Source: Viscum album (Eukaryota > Streptophyta > Magnoliopsida > Santalales > Viscaceae). From it: 64,000 nucleotides of DNA. The stretch spans positions 1,904,956,644 to 1,905,020,643 of the forward strand of contig OY728163.1 of the NCBI GenBank assembly GCA_963277665.1, read 5' to 3'. Positions 1-11,466 of the stretch are shown one piece after another; position 1 is the first letter of the stretch, and every line of letters starts with the position of its first letter. The translations under genes were made by a program, and so were the position numbers. The notes below the pieces were generated by a model, which ran no database searches, had not been told where the DNA came from, and was given only the letters and a program-made list of their open reading frames with translations.

Positions 1-430
1 ACCCAGATTTAAGAGATCTCATTCCCTCCACTATATTTTAGACTTTATTTTTGGCTGACTATCATCCCCAATGATATCAAAATAGTTATGGGTGGACATA
101 GAGGCATCCAATCCATCCTGAATCCACATGCCACCAATCATCCCATCCTTAGACAAGTGGGTCATAGAAACAGCCACTACTTGTTCCCCAGATGAACTGA
201 CTGCAACAGTGACACTCCCTTTGGATCCATCGACCACTAGGATACTCTATAGAGTTGGTTCATCCCTTATACAATCATTCTCATCCACCACACCAGGAAC
301 AAAATTCTTATAGGAAGAACATTAACATCTAGAAATTATAGCATTGATGACCATACCTTTCATGTCTCCCCCCATGTTGATCACCTTTGGTACAAAGGGA
401 GGTGCATGAGTGGAATAACCTGGTAAACAA
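1..430 (-). pseudogene. Unrecognised coding-like remnant
   Basis: On the minus strand one frame is open from about 237 to 31 (68 codons from a Met). The same frame can be followed back to about 430 with only two further stops. Residues include VDGSKGSVTVAVSS near the start and STHNYFDIIGDDSQP near the end. Composition is less AT-rich than the flanks and looks protein-like, with balanced residues and acidic and serine-rich patches. I do not recognise the family. It could be a captured host exon, or the first or second ORF of an unrelated transposon. It abuts the left LTR of element G, so it may be the DNA that G inserted into. The remnant is broken and its left end lies at the window edge. Confidence 0.35.
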
Positions 431-2486
431 AGTTCCAACATACCATTAAAACCAAATCGTGGGATAAATCACAAATCCAACTATTTATATAAAATAATCT
501 TGAATCCACCATCTAAAACACAATACCTCCTCTTTGAAAAACTAAATCAAATACCAAAGATTTCATTTACATTTCTAACAATTCAAAATATTCTTTTTCC
601 ATTTTCACAAAAGATAATTCACACTCCCATTTCAAAACATCATTTTTAAATCTAAAAAAACATTTTTTTACATCCCTTAAAGTCAACACCTTCATTTAAA
701 GTATTACCCACATTCAAAAACATCTTATATAATTATCGGAAACTATGCCTGAATCATAATAAAAAATACATCATTTTAACCATTTCAATTATTCCCTTAA
801 AACAATGACCATGTCAAAATTAACAATTAAAAACTGCTCACATTCTTAATTACCCGAACCTGATGTTTACCAACTCATTTTTCTATTTCCAAGGGTTCAA
901 CATATCCCATGGTAGCCCTACGTTCAGTCTCACTTCATTAATGAACACAATGGGTTCTATGAAAGTTCTCATACCTCAATCTAAGCCACAAATTAAATTC
1001 CTCATCTAAAGATAATAGAATGTGGAAAGTAAGTGAATTAGAACAACTCCAAACACATATAACAAATCAAAAATAAGAGGAAAATAATAATACCACAAAC
1101 CTCCTAAAAAAATGTGTTCTAACACATTTCTAAAGAACAATGCTCTTGTAAAGGCTCATTCAAGCATCATCCAACCCCCACAGTAGCCAACTGAGTCTAT
1201 CATGATCTCCCAAGATCTAGTATCACAACAAGAAGCCACAATTTATGAATTATAAAAAATATAAATAATTAACTAAACAAAAATAATCTTGGAATAATTT
1301 TGATAAACACACTAGGTCATCATGATGCATAGAAAATAAATCCAACCAGTCACCTAAGACCCACTACAAGACATCAACAACATTATGGGCTAGAGCCTTA
1401 AGGAAAATGTCCAAATCATCAACTATTTAAAATATATTAATGAGTATTACCTATGAAAATTCACCATGGTCAAAAAACATAACTAAATTCCATGGAATTA
1501 ACTCGAGAACCCATCTTGAGATACCCTCTATGAAATCCAAAAAAAAAGACACAAAAAATGAACGATTCCTCCAGGATTTAGTCGAATCATAAAAAAAACC
1601 TAGATCGACGACCCTAAAATTAGGGATAAATATAAAGAACAAGAAAGGAAACCATCAAAGGAGGAAAATTCACCTTAAACTCTAAATAATCCCCATGATA
1701 CACACCAAATTTGAAGGAGGGAGGGATAAGGGGGTTAGAGAGCCCCATTTTTGTGAAGCTAGAATGGGTGAGAGATGGAAGGTGGATTTTGGTAAAATCC
1801 AAATTTTTATTTAAATCTTTGTAGTCACATAGTTTTTCCACATATTTTTCCAAATGGTGCACCAACCATGTAGTTTTCACTGTCCAATTCCCCCACTCAC
1901 ATGGTTTGTCTACACGATTGTGCAAACCATGTGCCCAATATGCACTAACCCATTTTACAAAAAACCATGTCTCACATAGTTAAGCCACATGGTTTGATAA
2001 ACCATTATCCAATCTGGTTTTCATCACTCCCTATAACCTACAATATAAAACATGGTATTTTGAAATTGTGTATAGCCCATGTTCTAGGCCTTATTCCCTC
2101 TTCATACTCCATATGTTTCTCCATTTTCGTCAAAATGGTTATCCAAAACAATTCCCTAAACATTCAAATCAACCATGTAAAGTTAGAAGTGAACTGAAAT
2201 CCCCCCAAGCCTCAAGGTGTCTCATGGTTTCTCATAAAATGCTCCCACAAAACCATAATCCATTTCAATAATACTCATAAAACAATTGAAACTCAACTCA
2301 GATACTCCAAGGATCATCTAAATAGTTAGGAAACCTCACAAGAATCATTCCTAATCTCAAGACAACAATATGATGCATTACAACTCTCATAAATCCATTC
2401 TAAGCCTTGATTATCTATTCAACATGTCTGATAAAAAAATTCAATCATTCAAAAAATTTCATCCCACCTAGATGTGGGATCGTATA
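430..2486 (-). repeat. LTR of element G, left copy
   Basis: Homologous to 17960-20042 along its whole length. Matching landmarks include caagggttcaacata (892 and 18431), cagtctcact/acatcattaa (about 924 and 18470), and ctcccaagatctagtatcaca (1207 and 18747). The right edge is set where gatgtgggatcgtata aligns to gatgtgagatcttaca at the end of the other copy. The left edge is uncertain by some tens of bases because similarity fades near the shared accattaaaaccaaatc. A purine-rich stretch at 1720-1790 with repeated gag/ggg reads on the minus strand as a pyrimidine-rich tract, typical of a transcribed LTR leader. Confidence 0.65.
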
Positions 2487-3554
2487 ACCTATCAAGATAA
2501 TACTTCTAATACTTGAGAAGCCTTAGTGTCCATCCATATCAATCTCTCAAAATACATCATTCACCATATTGTTTCAATAGCCTCATTCAACATTTTATAG
2601 GCACATAATCGACCTTGACACAACCTATAACCCAAGTCCCTCAACCTGGAAAACATCAATCTAACCACTATCACTAAACTTAATCCCCACATTGGTGCTT
2701 ACCTAATCATATACAAGTGGAACACTTATTACAACATCACTCGATCAACCATCAATTTGTGGTTCTCCCCACTATAAGCCCCAACTGAGGACCACCTTCT
2801 AATACCTAAAACCCTTTCCATTTGTTAACCCTGTCCAAACTAGGACTTGTGATCTCACCAACTGACTAGAAAATTTTTAAACTCGCGGCACCCAAAAATC
2901 CAAGAAAACCCAAAACACCATTTATACCTCTTTTCCTCACCAAACACAAAACTGAAACATATGGAAACCCTTATCCATGAATGAACTAATAGAATATTTT
3001 TTCCCTTGAAATCCCACCTCAACCTATAACACATCAATCATTCCTAAAAAGAAATATTGTACATATCTTGCATCCTTTCACTCCAACGTTATGTTATAAT
3101 CCTAGTAGGACTATCCAAAGAAAACTAATTCTTAGAGCTCATGATGCCATCTTTCATCCCATTTTCATATCACTTGATCATAATTTCATTACTACCAAGG
3201 AATTCCACAAACATCCAAACACATCCAATGGAGTCTGCACATGACCAAATCTATACAACTTTGACCCTTCCATAATGAGGATTCCACTTCAACAACTAAT
3301 ACAACACTAACCTCCATAGGACTTTCATCACAATAAACTCACCCAAACAACCTCAAATGCTTCATCCCACATACCAACTATTGAGAACATATTATTTGGA
3401 TGTGGAAAAATCTATTACACCCAATATACCATACAAAGAAACAACTATTAACCACCCCTATAATACGTGGATGGAACTCACGCATCTTTTCGATATTCAG
3501 TATACCATGAGGACCTCACACATAAACCATAAATAGTGTGCTTCACGTCATATT
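2487..3554. other. Interior of G, left part; no gene seen
   Basis: About 1.1 kb of AC-rich, C-skewed plus-strand sequence between the left G LTR and the start of A1. No frame on either strand stays open beyond 60 codons and I see no gag, protease, reverse transcriptase or integrase motif. The 60-codon open stretch at 2855-3037 (minus) is dominated by W, F and S and does not resemble a known domain. It continues, after removal of A1, at 14413. Confidence 0.5.
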
Positions 3555-5034
3555 TATAATATCCTTTATTTTTATTAAATATTAATTCCTAATTTATTAC
3601 AAAATATTAAACTTAATACAACTTTAAATATCAAAAAATATATTGTATTAGGGAATTAGGTACATAGAATAACATCTTGAACATGGGATACAATTATATT
3701 ATTGAAAACTTTCTTCACATGCTTCTAAAATTCCATTGATTTTAAAATTTCACAAGATAACATGAGTAAAAACATAAGAAAGGGGTGAGATATAAATACC
3801 AATTAGAGAATAAAAAAATGAATAACATGAAAAAGATAATAAATGTTAGAAAATAGGTGGATCAATGGGTCATAAAAGGAACATGAACAATAAGGATGGA
3901 TATATCATGGTAATAATATCATGGTAAATGTGGAAACAACATAAAACACTAAATTATAAACATAGTTCAAAGATAAAGTGCCAAGACATAATTTTGGATA
4001 AAATCCCATAAATGAATCTAGTTCACTCATTATCCCAACATATTTTTTCATGATACAAAACATTACACACTGGATTGGAGCACTATGTCATTCTAGGTGA
4101 ACCCATCACATTAATTTCATTCCCATGTTTAAGTGTGCCACATAGATCGTACAAAATGGATTCATTCATACTAAAAATTAATTCCATGATCACAGAGTCT
4201 TTAAAAGGTATATTTAAGTCCCAAATCAAAATTATATATGCATAAATGTAACACCTGTGATAGGAAATGGGTATGGTATTCCCTACACAATTGTTTTTTC
4301 ATGTAAAATCATAGTGAAACATCGAGATCATGATAATATCATATAAAGATTAATAAAAATGGTTTAATGGGAGTGAAGGGGTTATGAAGTAAGATATAAA
4401 TAAAATGGGAATTTATAGTTACATGGATAAAAATATCCCAACATTATAAATTGGAAATATAAGGTATAAGATAAGGATGAAAATTGAATAATGAAAATAT
4501 CATAAAAGTATTTTAGAATGGTAATAGGTGTACATAAATGATCATGGGAGGCTTAATGATAGTGAAAGGGGGATATAATAATTTATACATTAAATGTTAT
4601 GTTTGGGGAATATGGACAGACATATACCAATATAAGAAAATTGAATTTAAGATGCAAAACATAAAAGAAGTACTTGAATTGAAATGAGAAGAGATAAATC
4701 CCTTATTAAATTTTGACATGGTAACATCTTAGGTAAAGGTCAAAATGAGAGAGGATAAATGGTATCTCATTACAATAATATAAATTGGATAGTAATTTAA
4801 TGTTTATAAATATAATATATTATAGAAAATTACAATTAAGAAGACAATTTATAAGGATGGTGCTTGAATTGAATAGAGGGAAGTAAGGTCACTTACAAGA
4901 GTGTGTGAATCCAAATTATTGGGAGGGGTATCTAGAGAGCTTCGAGGTACCTTGGGAGGACTATAGAGAGTGGAGGTAAGAGTATAGACATGATACAAGG
5001 AATTTTATGGAAGGGGAATGGGTTCTCTGGTTTG

Positions 5035-5042
5035 TTTATATA
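5035..5042 (-). promoter_or_regulatory. TATA box of A1 3' LTR
   Basis: The minus strand reads TATATAAA followed by C. The same octamer is at the matching place in the A1 5' LTR (13062-13069) and the A2 5' LTR (51627-51634). Downstream sequence is pyrimidine-rich, as in transcribed plant LTR leaders. Conservation between two elements on opposite strands supports a real core promoter. Confidence 0.6.
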
Positions 5043-5819
5043 GGAAACGAGATATATATATTTATTATATATGTTATTGACTTTATATAATAAAGTAACC
5101 AAAACCACAAATGGTCCCTTTTTTCCCATTGTTTCTTCCAAATGGGAGTGTCTTAAATTATTTAATAAGTAAAAGGACCTAACATAATAAAACAATACCC
5201 ATTATTATGTGAATGTGAATAATTACCTTAAAGAAATGATTTTAAAACCATAAAATATATTAATGGTATTAGAGTATTAATAATGGATTTAGGAAATTAA
5301 TAAAATAAATTTAAAATATCATTATTTTAAATAAAAAACATAAATTCGGTCGTGGATACCATTTATAAAAAATTAAACATTGGAAAATTTTGATTTTTTG
5401 ATTCCAAAAATAATATTCCTTTTATATAAATAATTTCCTAAATATTTGAATTTTAAATTTTAAAATAAAATATACATTTATTTAGAAATTTGGGGTTTTT
5501 TTAAAAATAATAGTTTTTGAACACTTAGAAAAATCACATTTGAATTCAGAAAAATTATATGATAATTTATATTTAATAAATATTATATAGTTATTTTATT
5601 GCACTAAAATATAATTTTTTTAAAAAAAATTAATATATCAAAATAATTTCTGTAACTTATGTTGAATATTGCCCAAAAATACTATTTATGTTTTATTATA
5701 TAAAAATAAAAATCATTAATAATTTACCCATAGTAAGATGAATATATATTCATAATTTATTAAAAATAATGTAAATACGCATAATTATAGGTTCTTGATA
5801 CATATCCCTATAATACACT

Positions 5820-6085
5820 AGAAAAATCCATAAGAGTAAGGAACTTGTTGGTGGGACTTCCATGGGGCGGTTCGACAAACAAGGTTTGGGTCATGATCTC
5901 GATGAGCTTGAAATTATCTCATAAAGGGTTTTTCTCATGATTAAGTAGTTGGATCTCGTATTGGGGTTGGTTAATAAAAACTCTCAGTGATGATATCTCC
6001 CTTTATGGCTCTGTTAAATGGGATTTGTAGGGTATGATCATACTGGTTGATGTTATCACTTCCTTTTTCCGTGTCAGTTGGATTT
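5820..6085 (-). pseudogene. U3 open-frame cassette, A1 3' LTR copy (broken)
   Basis: Minus-strand reading lies about 200 to 465 bases into the LTR. In one frame it aligns codon by codon with the open copy at 55300-55581: IPYKSHL matches RPYEAHL, and FKLIEIMTQTLFVEPP matches the KLIDITT segment. The frame has at least two stops, one TGA sitting where the open copy has CGG arginine. Function unknown. It is counted as one of four homologous copies, none outside this LTR family in the window. Confidence 0.55.
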
Positions 6086-6329
6086 GTTAAAACCCCTATA
6101 ATTATACTAATCATGTTATCAATATTAAATTGTTATATTATCAATGGTAATGAAACATTATGTTATTTTAAAACAAATTGGATATAATAAAATAAATTAA
6201 GTTTATGTTTTTTCTCTAACCATTTATAATAATACATTTAATTACATAAAAAGTGAAATTTTATTTATAAAATATCAGGTAGTTACAATATTCCAACCAG
6301 AAAGAAATATCACCTTAGAAATTTTAAAT

Positions 6330-7040
6330 TTACACACGAAAACTAATAAGGTTAAATTTTTCATCGTATCTTCTAGTTCCCTTGTTACTTCTTCAAACAT
6401 GTGGTCTCTCCCCACCCCATTAACATGGGTCATAGTCTTATATCATATACCTTTTTCCTTATGATCTATGATTGTCACATGATACTCCTCATATGGTATA
6501 TCATTATATAATGGTACAACCTATAGATTGATTACATGGGAGTGGTCTGGTGTGTAATTTATCAAGAGGGATACATGGAATACAACATTTACTTGAGATT
6601 GGTTCTGTGGGATTTCTATCTGGTAGGCCACCACTTTGATGTGATAATGGGTCTCAAAGGGGCAAATGAATCTTAGACTAAGCTTTCATTATGTCCCAAA
6701 TCACATCAATTTATTCTAATGAGATATCTAGATGAATATCATGTCTCTAAAATCAAACTCTAAGCCTCGTAGGTGATTATCATCAAAGCTATTATGTCGA
6801 CTCTGAGCATCCTTGATGTGTTATTGAATAGTATTAACTTTTTTCACTATTTCCTCAGCGATTTTAGTACCTAGATGTTTTCATTATCCTAGTTAATCCC
6901 CACATGTAGGGTTTCTAAATTTTCTCCCATAAATGTATTAATAGGGATCTATTTGGTCATCTGAGTGTAAAATGTTTTTATAAGATAACTCAGCCATAGG
7001 AATATGTGGGTCGCATCCTCATTTGAATATAATTGAGAAT
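6330..7040 (-). pseudogene. pol: A1 pol: integrase C-terminus and chromodomain (broken)
   Basis: The minus-strand translation of about 6690 to 6360 gives LSLRFICPFET, then VNVVFHVSLL, then PDHSHVI and IDHKEKG, ending near FEEVTREL. These are the signature blocks of the integrase C-terminal region and chromodomain of chromoviruses; the same blocks appear in better condition in A2 (54650-55080) and B (30010-30560). The chromodomain is thought to steer integration to heterochromatin. Internal stops and a frameshift mark it as dead. The stretch 6700-7040 is the poorly conserved linker, with stops in all frames. Confidence 0.7.
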
Positions 7041-7047
7041 GATATCA

Positions 7048-7513
7048 TCATTTCCTCAAGTGTGTGTATTTCCCTATCATATTAGACATTTTTTTAGGGT
7101 AATAAGTTGTGCTGAAGTTAAACTTAGTATTAAGATCATGTTGGAGAATCTTCCAAAACATATTTTTGAATTTTGGATCTTGATCAGGTGCAACCAATAG
7201 TGGTACTCCGTGCAGCCTCACCACATTTCTGATGTATATCCTTGTAAGATAATAGAGAGATAAATCCTCCCAAATTGTATGTAAGTGAGTTGTTTTTTTA
7301 AGACAATCCACCAAAATCCATATAGAATTATTCACTCTTGATGTCTTCAGAAGGCCAATAACAATGTCCATGGGGATATTTTCCCATTTTCCATATAGTT
7401 ATGGGTAATTTTTGCATCATTCGCTTGTATTTATACCTTCCCTCTTTCTCTTGGTGATATAAAAGACAACTTGATGTATGTTCTATGATCTCATTCTTCA
7501 TATTATCCCACAA
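7048..7513 (-). pseudogene. pol: A1 pol: integrase zinc site and catalytic core (broken)
   Basis: Open stretch 7371-7048 (107 codons) reads MDIVIGLLKTSRVNNSIWILV, with VRLHGVPLLVAPDQDPKF further on. This is the chromovirus integrase core with the first Asp (MD) and second Asp (PDQD) recognisable. The segment that should hold the third acidic residue is degraded (STTYYPKKMSNM). An overlapping frame, 7513-7328, contains HTSSCLLYHQEKE, the end of the HHCC zinc-binding region. So zinc site and core are now in different frames: a frameshift lies near 7350-7370. Not functional. Confidence 0.75.
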
Positions 7514-8636
7514 AAATTTCTCTCAGAGATCTCAATACATCTTTGTGCTTCATAGATGAATGGATAAAGTTGAACTATGTGCATTATCTAACTATTCCTT
7601 CTTCCACTCAGGATTTTATGGGGCACATATCCTTGACCAAAATCTTAAAATTCCTTATTCATTAATATTAAAATCCAATAATTTCTATTTCCTTATATTT
7701 TCCACTTCCATGTTAATATCCACATAATCTCTTTGAGCATCCTTTAACCTCTCAATAAGAGACAGTTGAGAAATAATTTATCAATGGATTGATGATTTTA
7801 TTTTCTTTATAATTCCCATGTCCATCTTTATAAAATCTAAGATGATCAACTCCATCTTAATTATCATTAATCATATAATTTTTAGATCCATTCTACTTAG
7901 ATCATTCTATACTTTATTCTCTTTTACAGGATGGTAGTGGATTGTAAAATCATAGTTTTTGATCGTCTTTAACTATCTTCATTAGAACAAATTCATCTCA
8001 TTCTATGTTTGTATATACATGATTCTTTTGTGTTCTATATATATCTCACACTTCTCCACAGGGAGATAATTCCTACATTTTCTCAAAGAGAATATCACTA
8101 TATCCAAATCTAGATCATGTGTTTTTCAGTTCTATTTGTGATATTTCAACTTCCTTTTAGTATAAGCTATCACTTTTTCATTCTACATTAACACAGATCA
8201 GAATACCTTATTCAAAGAATCTCTAAATAATATCAAAATTAACTACTTGTGGGTAGTGTGAGAATAGGGGAAGTGATAAACCTCTATTTTAGTTCTTTGA
8301 ATCTCTATTCACATTCAACATTCCAAGAAAACATGACTCCCTTCTGAGTTATCTTGTTTAGAGATTGTGAAAATCAAAAGAAATTTCTCACAAATTGGTG
8401 ATAATACCCAGAAAAAAATGGAAACTACTGATATCCATCACATATATTGGCCTCAACTATCCTTTAATTGCTTCAACATTTGAAGAGTCCACACATATCC
8501 CATTTCTTTTGATGATTTGGCCCAAGAATAAGACTTCATTTAATCAAAACTCACATTTACTATACTTGAATAGATCTTCTCCTTTTGTAAATTATTTATA
8601 AAAGTGCTCATATGCTCCTTGTGATCCCCCTTTAAT
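7514..8636 (-). pseudogene. pol: A1 pol: RNase H and connection (heavily decayed)
   Basis: Lies between recognisable reverse transcriptase and integrase, where RNase H belongs. Only the tether is visible: on the minus strand near 7950-7915 one frame reads YNPLPSCKRE, stop, SIE, matching the place of HYHPVKSNKVDDALS in element E (about 62810-62870). The rest has many stops in all frames. The open stretch on the plus strand at 8395-8601 is a chance frame on the wrong strand. Confidence 0.45.
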
Positions 8637-9130
8637 TTATAGTATATTTGAATATCTTCTATAATTACTAACAATAAAATTCATGTAATATTTAATGACT
8701 CTATTGATCATTTCCATGTATCTTAATGGAGAATTAGTGAGCCTAAAAGTCATCACTATGAACTCATTATACATATAGCTCATACGAAAAGAAGTCTTGG
8801 TAATATCCTCATTTATCACCCTAACATGATAATATCCCAAATATAGATCCACCTTGGAGAAGTATTGTTCTCTATGTAGCTGATAAAACAATTCATAAAT
8901 CTATGTCCATGGATACTTATTCTTTATCTTGATCTTTTTTAGATTAAGATTATAAATGTAAAGGCACATTAACACATCCTTCTTCTTGATGAGGAGGATT
9001 GGTGCACTCCCTATTGAAGCACTTGGTCATATGAACCCTTTATCTAGATTCTTCTATATTAGCTTTTTCATATCCTCACATTTCATAAAAACCATTATAT
9101 ACTGAGACGTGGATATTGATAACACCTCAG
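8637..9130 (-). pseudogene. pol: A1 pol: reverse transcriptase fingers and palm (broken)
   Basis: Open stretch 8891-8637 contains FSKVDLYLGYYHVRV, EDITKTSFRM and IVMTFRLTNSP: the conserved blocks leading to the catalytic centre. The catalytic motif is out of frame. Shifting one base near 8680 gives VIIEDIQIY, where E has F-I-D-D-I-L-I-Y, so the first catalytic Asp is Glu and a frameshift precedes it. Upstream (8900-9130) reverse-transcriptase N-terminal similarity fades into stops. Dead copy. Confidence 0.75.
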
Positions 9131-11452
9131 GTATGCGTTCAATTAAAAATTAAACCTCTCTGCTAGGAGGAAGATAAATCAAATTCCTAGTAAACACATC
9201 AGTGTATTCCCTCATAGTATGAATGTCTTTGAGGATGATTCTTCATATATAATTAATAATTTAAGCTAGATATTCTCACTTTTATGGAAATAATAACCCT
9301 TCATGAGATGATGGTGCTAATGAATGTTCATCCTCCACCTCACACTTGTATAAAATTTGAGAATGATTCATGATAAATAGATTTATTTCCTTCTCATGAC
9401 AATTTATATTAGCTCTATATAGGGAAATCCATTCCATTAACATAATTACATCAAATTACACCAAAAGGAGTATCAAATGGTTCAGTGAGATGTTTATCCC
9501 ACAACCATTGACAATAGAGGAGTTATATACTTGTGATATAATAATTTCTTCATTTCTAGTTTTCACCAATTACTCTACTTCCATGCTTTGTAGTGTTGTT
9601 TGAATAGTTGTTCTAATCTCTTGTGATATGAAGAAATGTGTAGAAAAAAAATCAAAAAATAATTTCTCTATTCTTCAATGAATAATTTTCATACATTTTA
9701 AAACTTCGTTATTGTGATCCACCTTGGTAGTTGTGATAGAAAAAATTCTCCACACTACTGCCTTAGAGGTTGTTGGTTTTCACTAAAAACTCTTGTCTTA
9801 GAGAATTGATTTGAAAAGTAACATGGTTCCTTATAGTTTAATCAGTCAAAAATTCTATGAGGGTTGACTGGAGCATTCCATTCCATATTTTCATTAGTGG
9901 GTTTCACCTTTTGGCAATTTTTAGCTAGGTTCCCTTCATTCCCACACATAAATCATTTCTTCTTCCTCATTAGTCAATTTGTGGGGTGCTTCTTTCCACA
10001 CATCTGATAAGTGGGATGATGAACATTTGTGGAACCGTAAGATTTATCCACAGAACCACTTGAATTGAAATCCAATTTCTTCTTATTATCACATTGATAC
10101 CTTTGGTATTATTCGATATCCATTTCCACTTTGAGTTCATATCAGACAATTTCTTCATAGCTATTAAAGAAAAGGATCTCTAGTGATTTTAGTAGACTAG
10201 GTTTTTCCCCATCAAAGAAGTATTCAACCTTTCATTAAAGGGAAATGAAAAATCCAACATCGTATTATGACTCTACGGTGAAATTTTCCCCATACATACT
10301 GCAGATGATGTAGACTAGATCTGCCTCTAAGTGGAATAGTGAGGTGATCGTGGATTTTAAGAAGGGTAGTGTGGTCAAGAGGAAATCACCAATAAACAAC
10401 TAGTACTTGTTCATCTTAGGAGTCGGGTTCAAAGTGAAAGCTACTGGAGGCCACCAGAATAGGAATCGGCTACGGCTACTGGAAAAGATGAATCCTGCAT
10501 GGGATGTGGAGATGAGTATGGTTTTTATGATGTGTAATTCGGTGTTGGTTGTGTTGTCTGAATTTGTGTTTCTCTTGTTTGAAAAAAAAGTTATCCTTAT
10601 ATATGATAAACAGACACTAGAAACTTCTCTTTCTCAAATCATTGAAGTATGGAGAACATCTTTTCAGTGGATTTGATTCATTATTCCATGATTAATGGGA
10701 AAGGTGTCCCATTTAAATTTGTAGGGATTTTTAATATAAAGGTCTCAATTAAATATTATTCTCTCCTTGGGAGATGTTGGAACTCCTCTGGATCTAGGTT
10801 TCTATTCCGAACTAGATTCATCTGAGAAATTTATAAACATAAATTTTGTGATTCTTACTCCCATCAAGTTGGGAATCTAATTGGAGAAGTCATCACATTT
10901 CCTATCCAATTGATTATGCACCTGATTCCCCCTATTTATTGTCATTGTATAAAATAAAATTAAAAGTATGGATAACTATTTTAAACAATTAAACACATAA
11001 AGGGGAATAAAATTGCATTAATGGTATCACTTATGAATTACATTTATTTCTTAACATATGAATTTCTTGGATTAAACCTATATTATCCTTGATCTATTTC
11101 CTAACATATTTTCTTATGGTCATTTTTTCCCATAATATTTTTTCCAAATGAGATTTTGATTTTACCAAACAATATTTCGTAGTATTATCAAATCATAAAC
11201 ATAGTAAGGCGTGTTTTTGTGTACCAAGCTACACCGTGTTAGCCCAGACACACTATTCTGGGGTTGTTACTCCTATGTACATCTATTACAAAACCACATA
11301 CACTTTTAGCATCAAAATAGGGATTTATTCTCTTGATAAATAACTTACTCTATACATCCCAAAATTTATAGATGATTTCTTTTACTTAGTAATGTCCCTA
11401 ATGATATTCTATAGTTTTCTAAATCCAAATACAAAAAATTAATAAACATTTC
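9131..11452 (-). pseudogene. gag: A1 protease/gag region and leader (decayed)
   Basis: The clearest trace is the gag nucleocapsid near 10030-9920. One frame reads YQMCGKKHPTN, and a little further FMCGNEGNLAKNCQK, which matches CFMCGNEGHKVANFC in A2. The first Cys and the zinc-binding His are lost. Protease (about 9200-9600) and the gag body (about 10160-11400) are assigned by position only. I see no readable motif there, and the plus-strand open stretch at 10407-10676 has no recognisable domain and is probably a chance frame. Confidence 0.5.
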
Positions 11453-11463
11453 CTATGATACCA
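11453..11463 (-). other. A1 primer-binding site (tRNA-iMet type)
   Basis: The minus strand reads TGGTATCATAG, one base off the usual plant initiator tRNA-Met complement TGGTATCAGAG. It is followed on the plus side by a three-base spacer (acc) and then the LTR edge TG at 11467. The same PBS-spacer-LTR geometry is seen in B and C, which sets the 5' LTR boundary. Confidence 0.8.
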
Positions 11464-11466
11464 ACC

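Larger units (their letters stand above)
3555..6287 (-). repeat. 3' LTR of A1
   Basis: Aligns with 11467-14412 and, reversed, with the A2 LTRs at 50134 and 55107. The minus-strand start is TGTAACTACCTG at 6287, preceded by a decayed polypurine tract (tggttggaatat on the minus strand, 6288-6300; compare aaggagggaatgt in A2). It contains the U3 open-frame cassette near 5820-6085, a TATA box at 5035-5042 and a GTAAGT donor-like site near 4893. The left edge lacks a clean terminal TG and was placed by alignment to the other copy. Confidence 0.75.
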
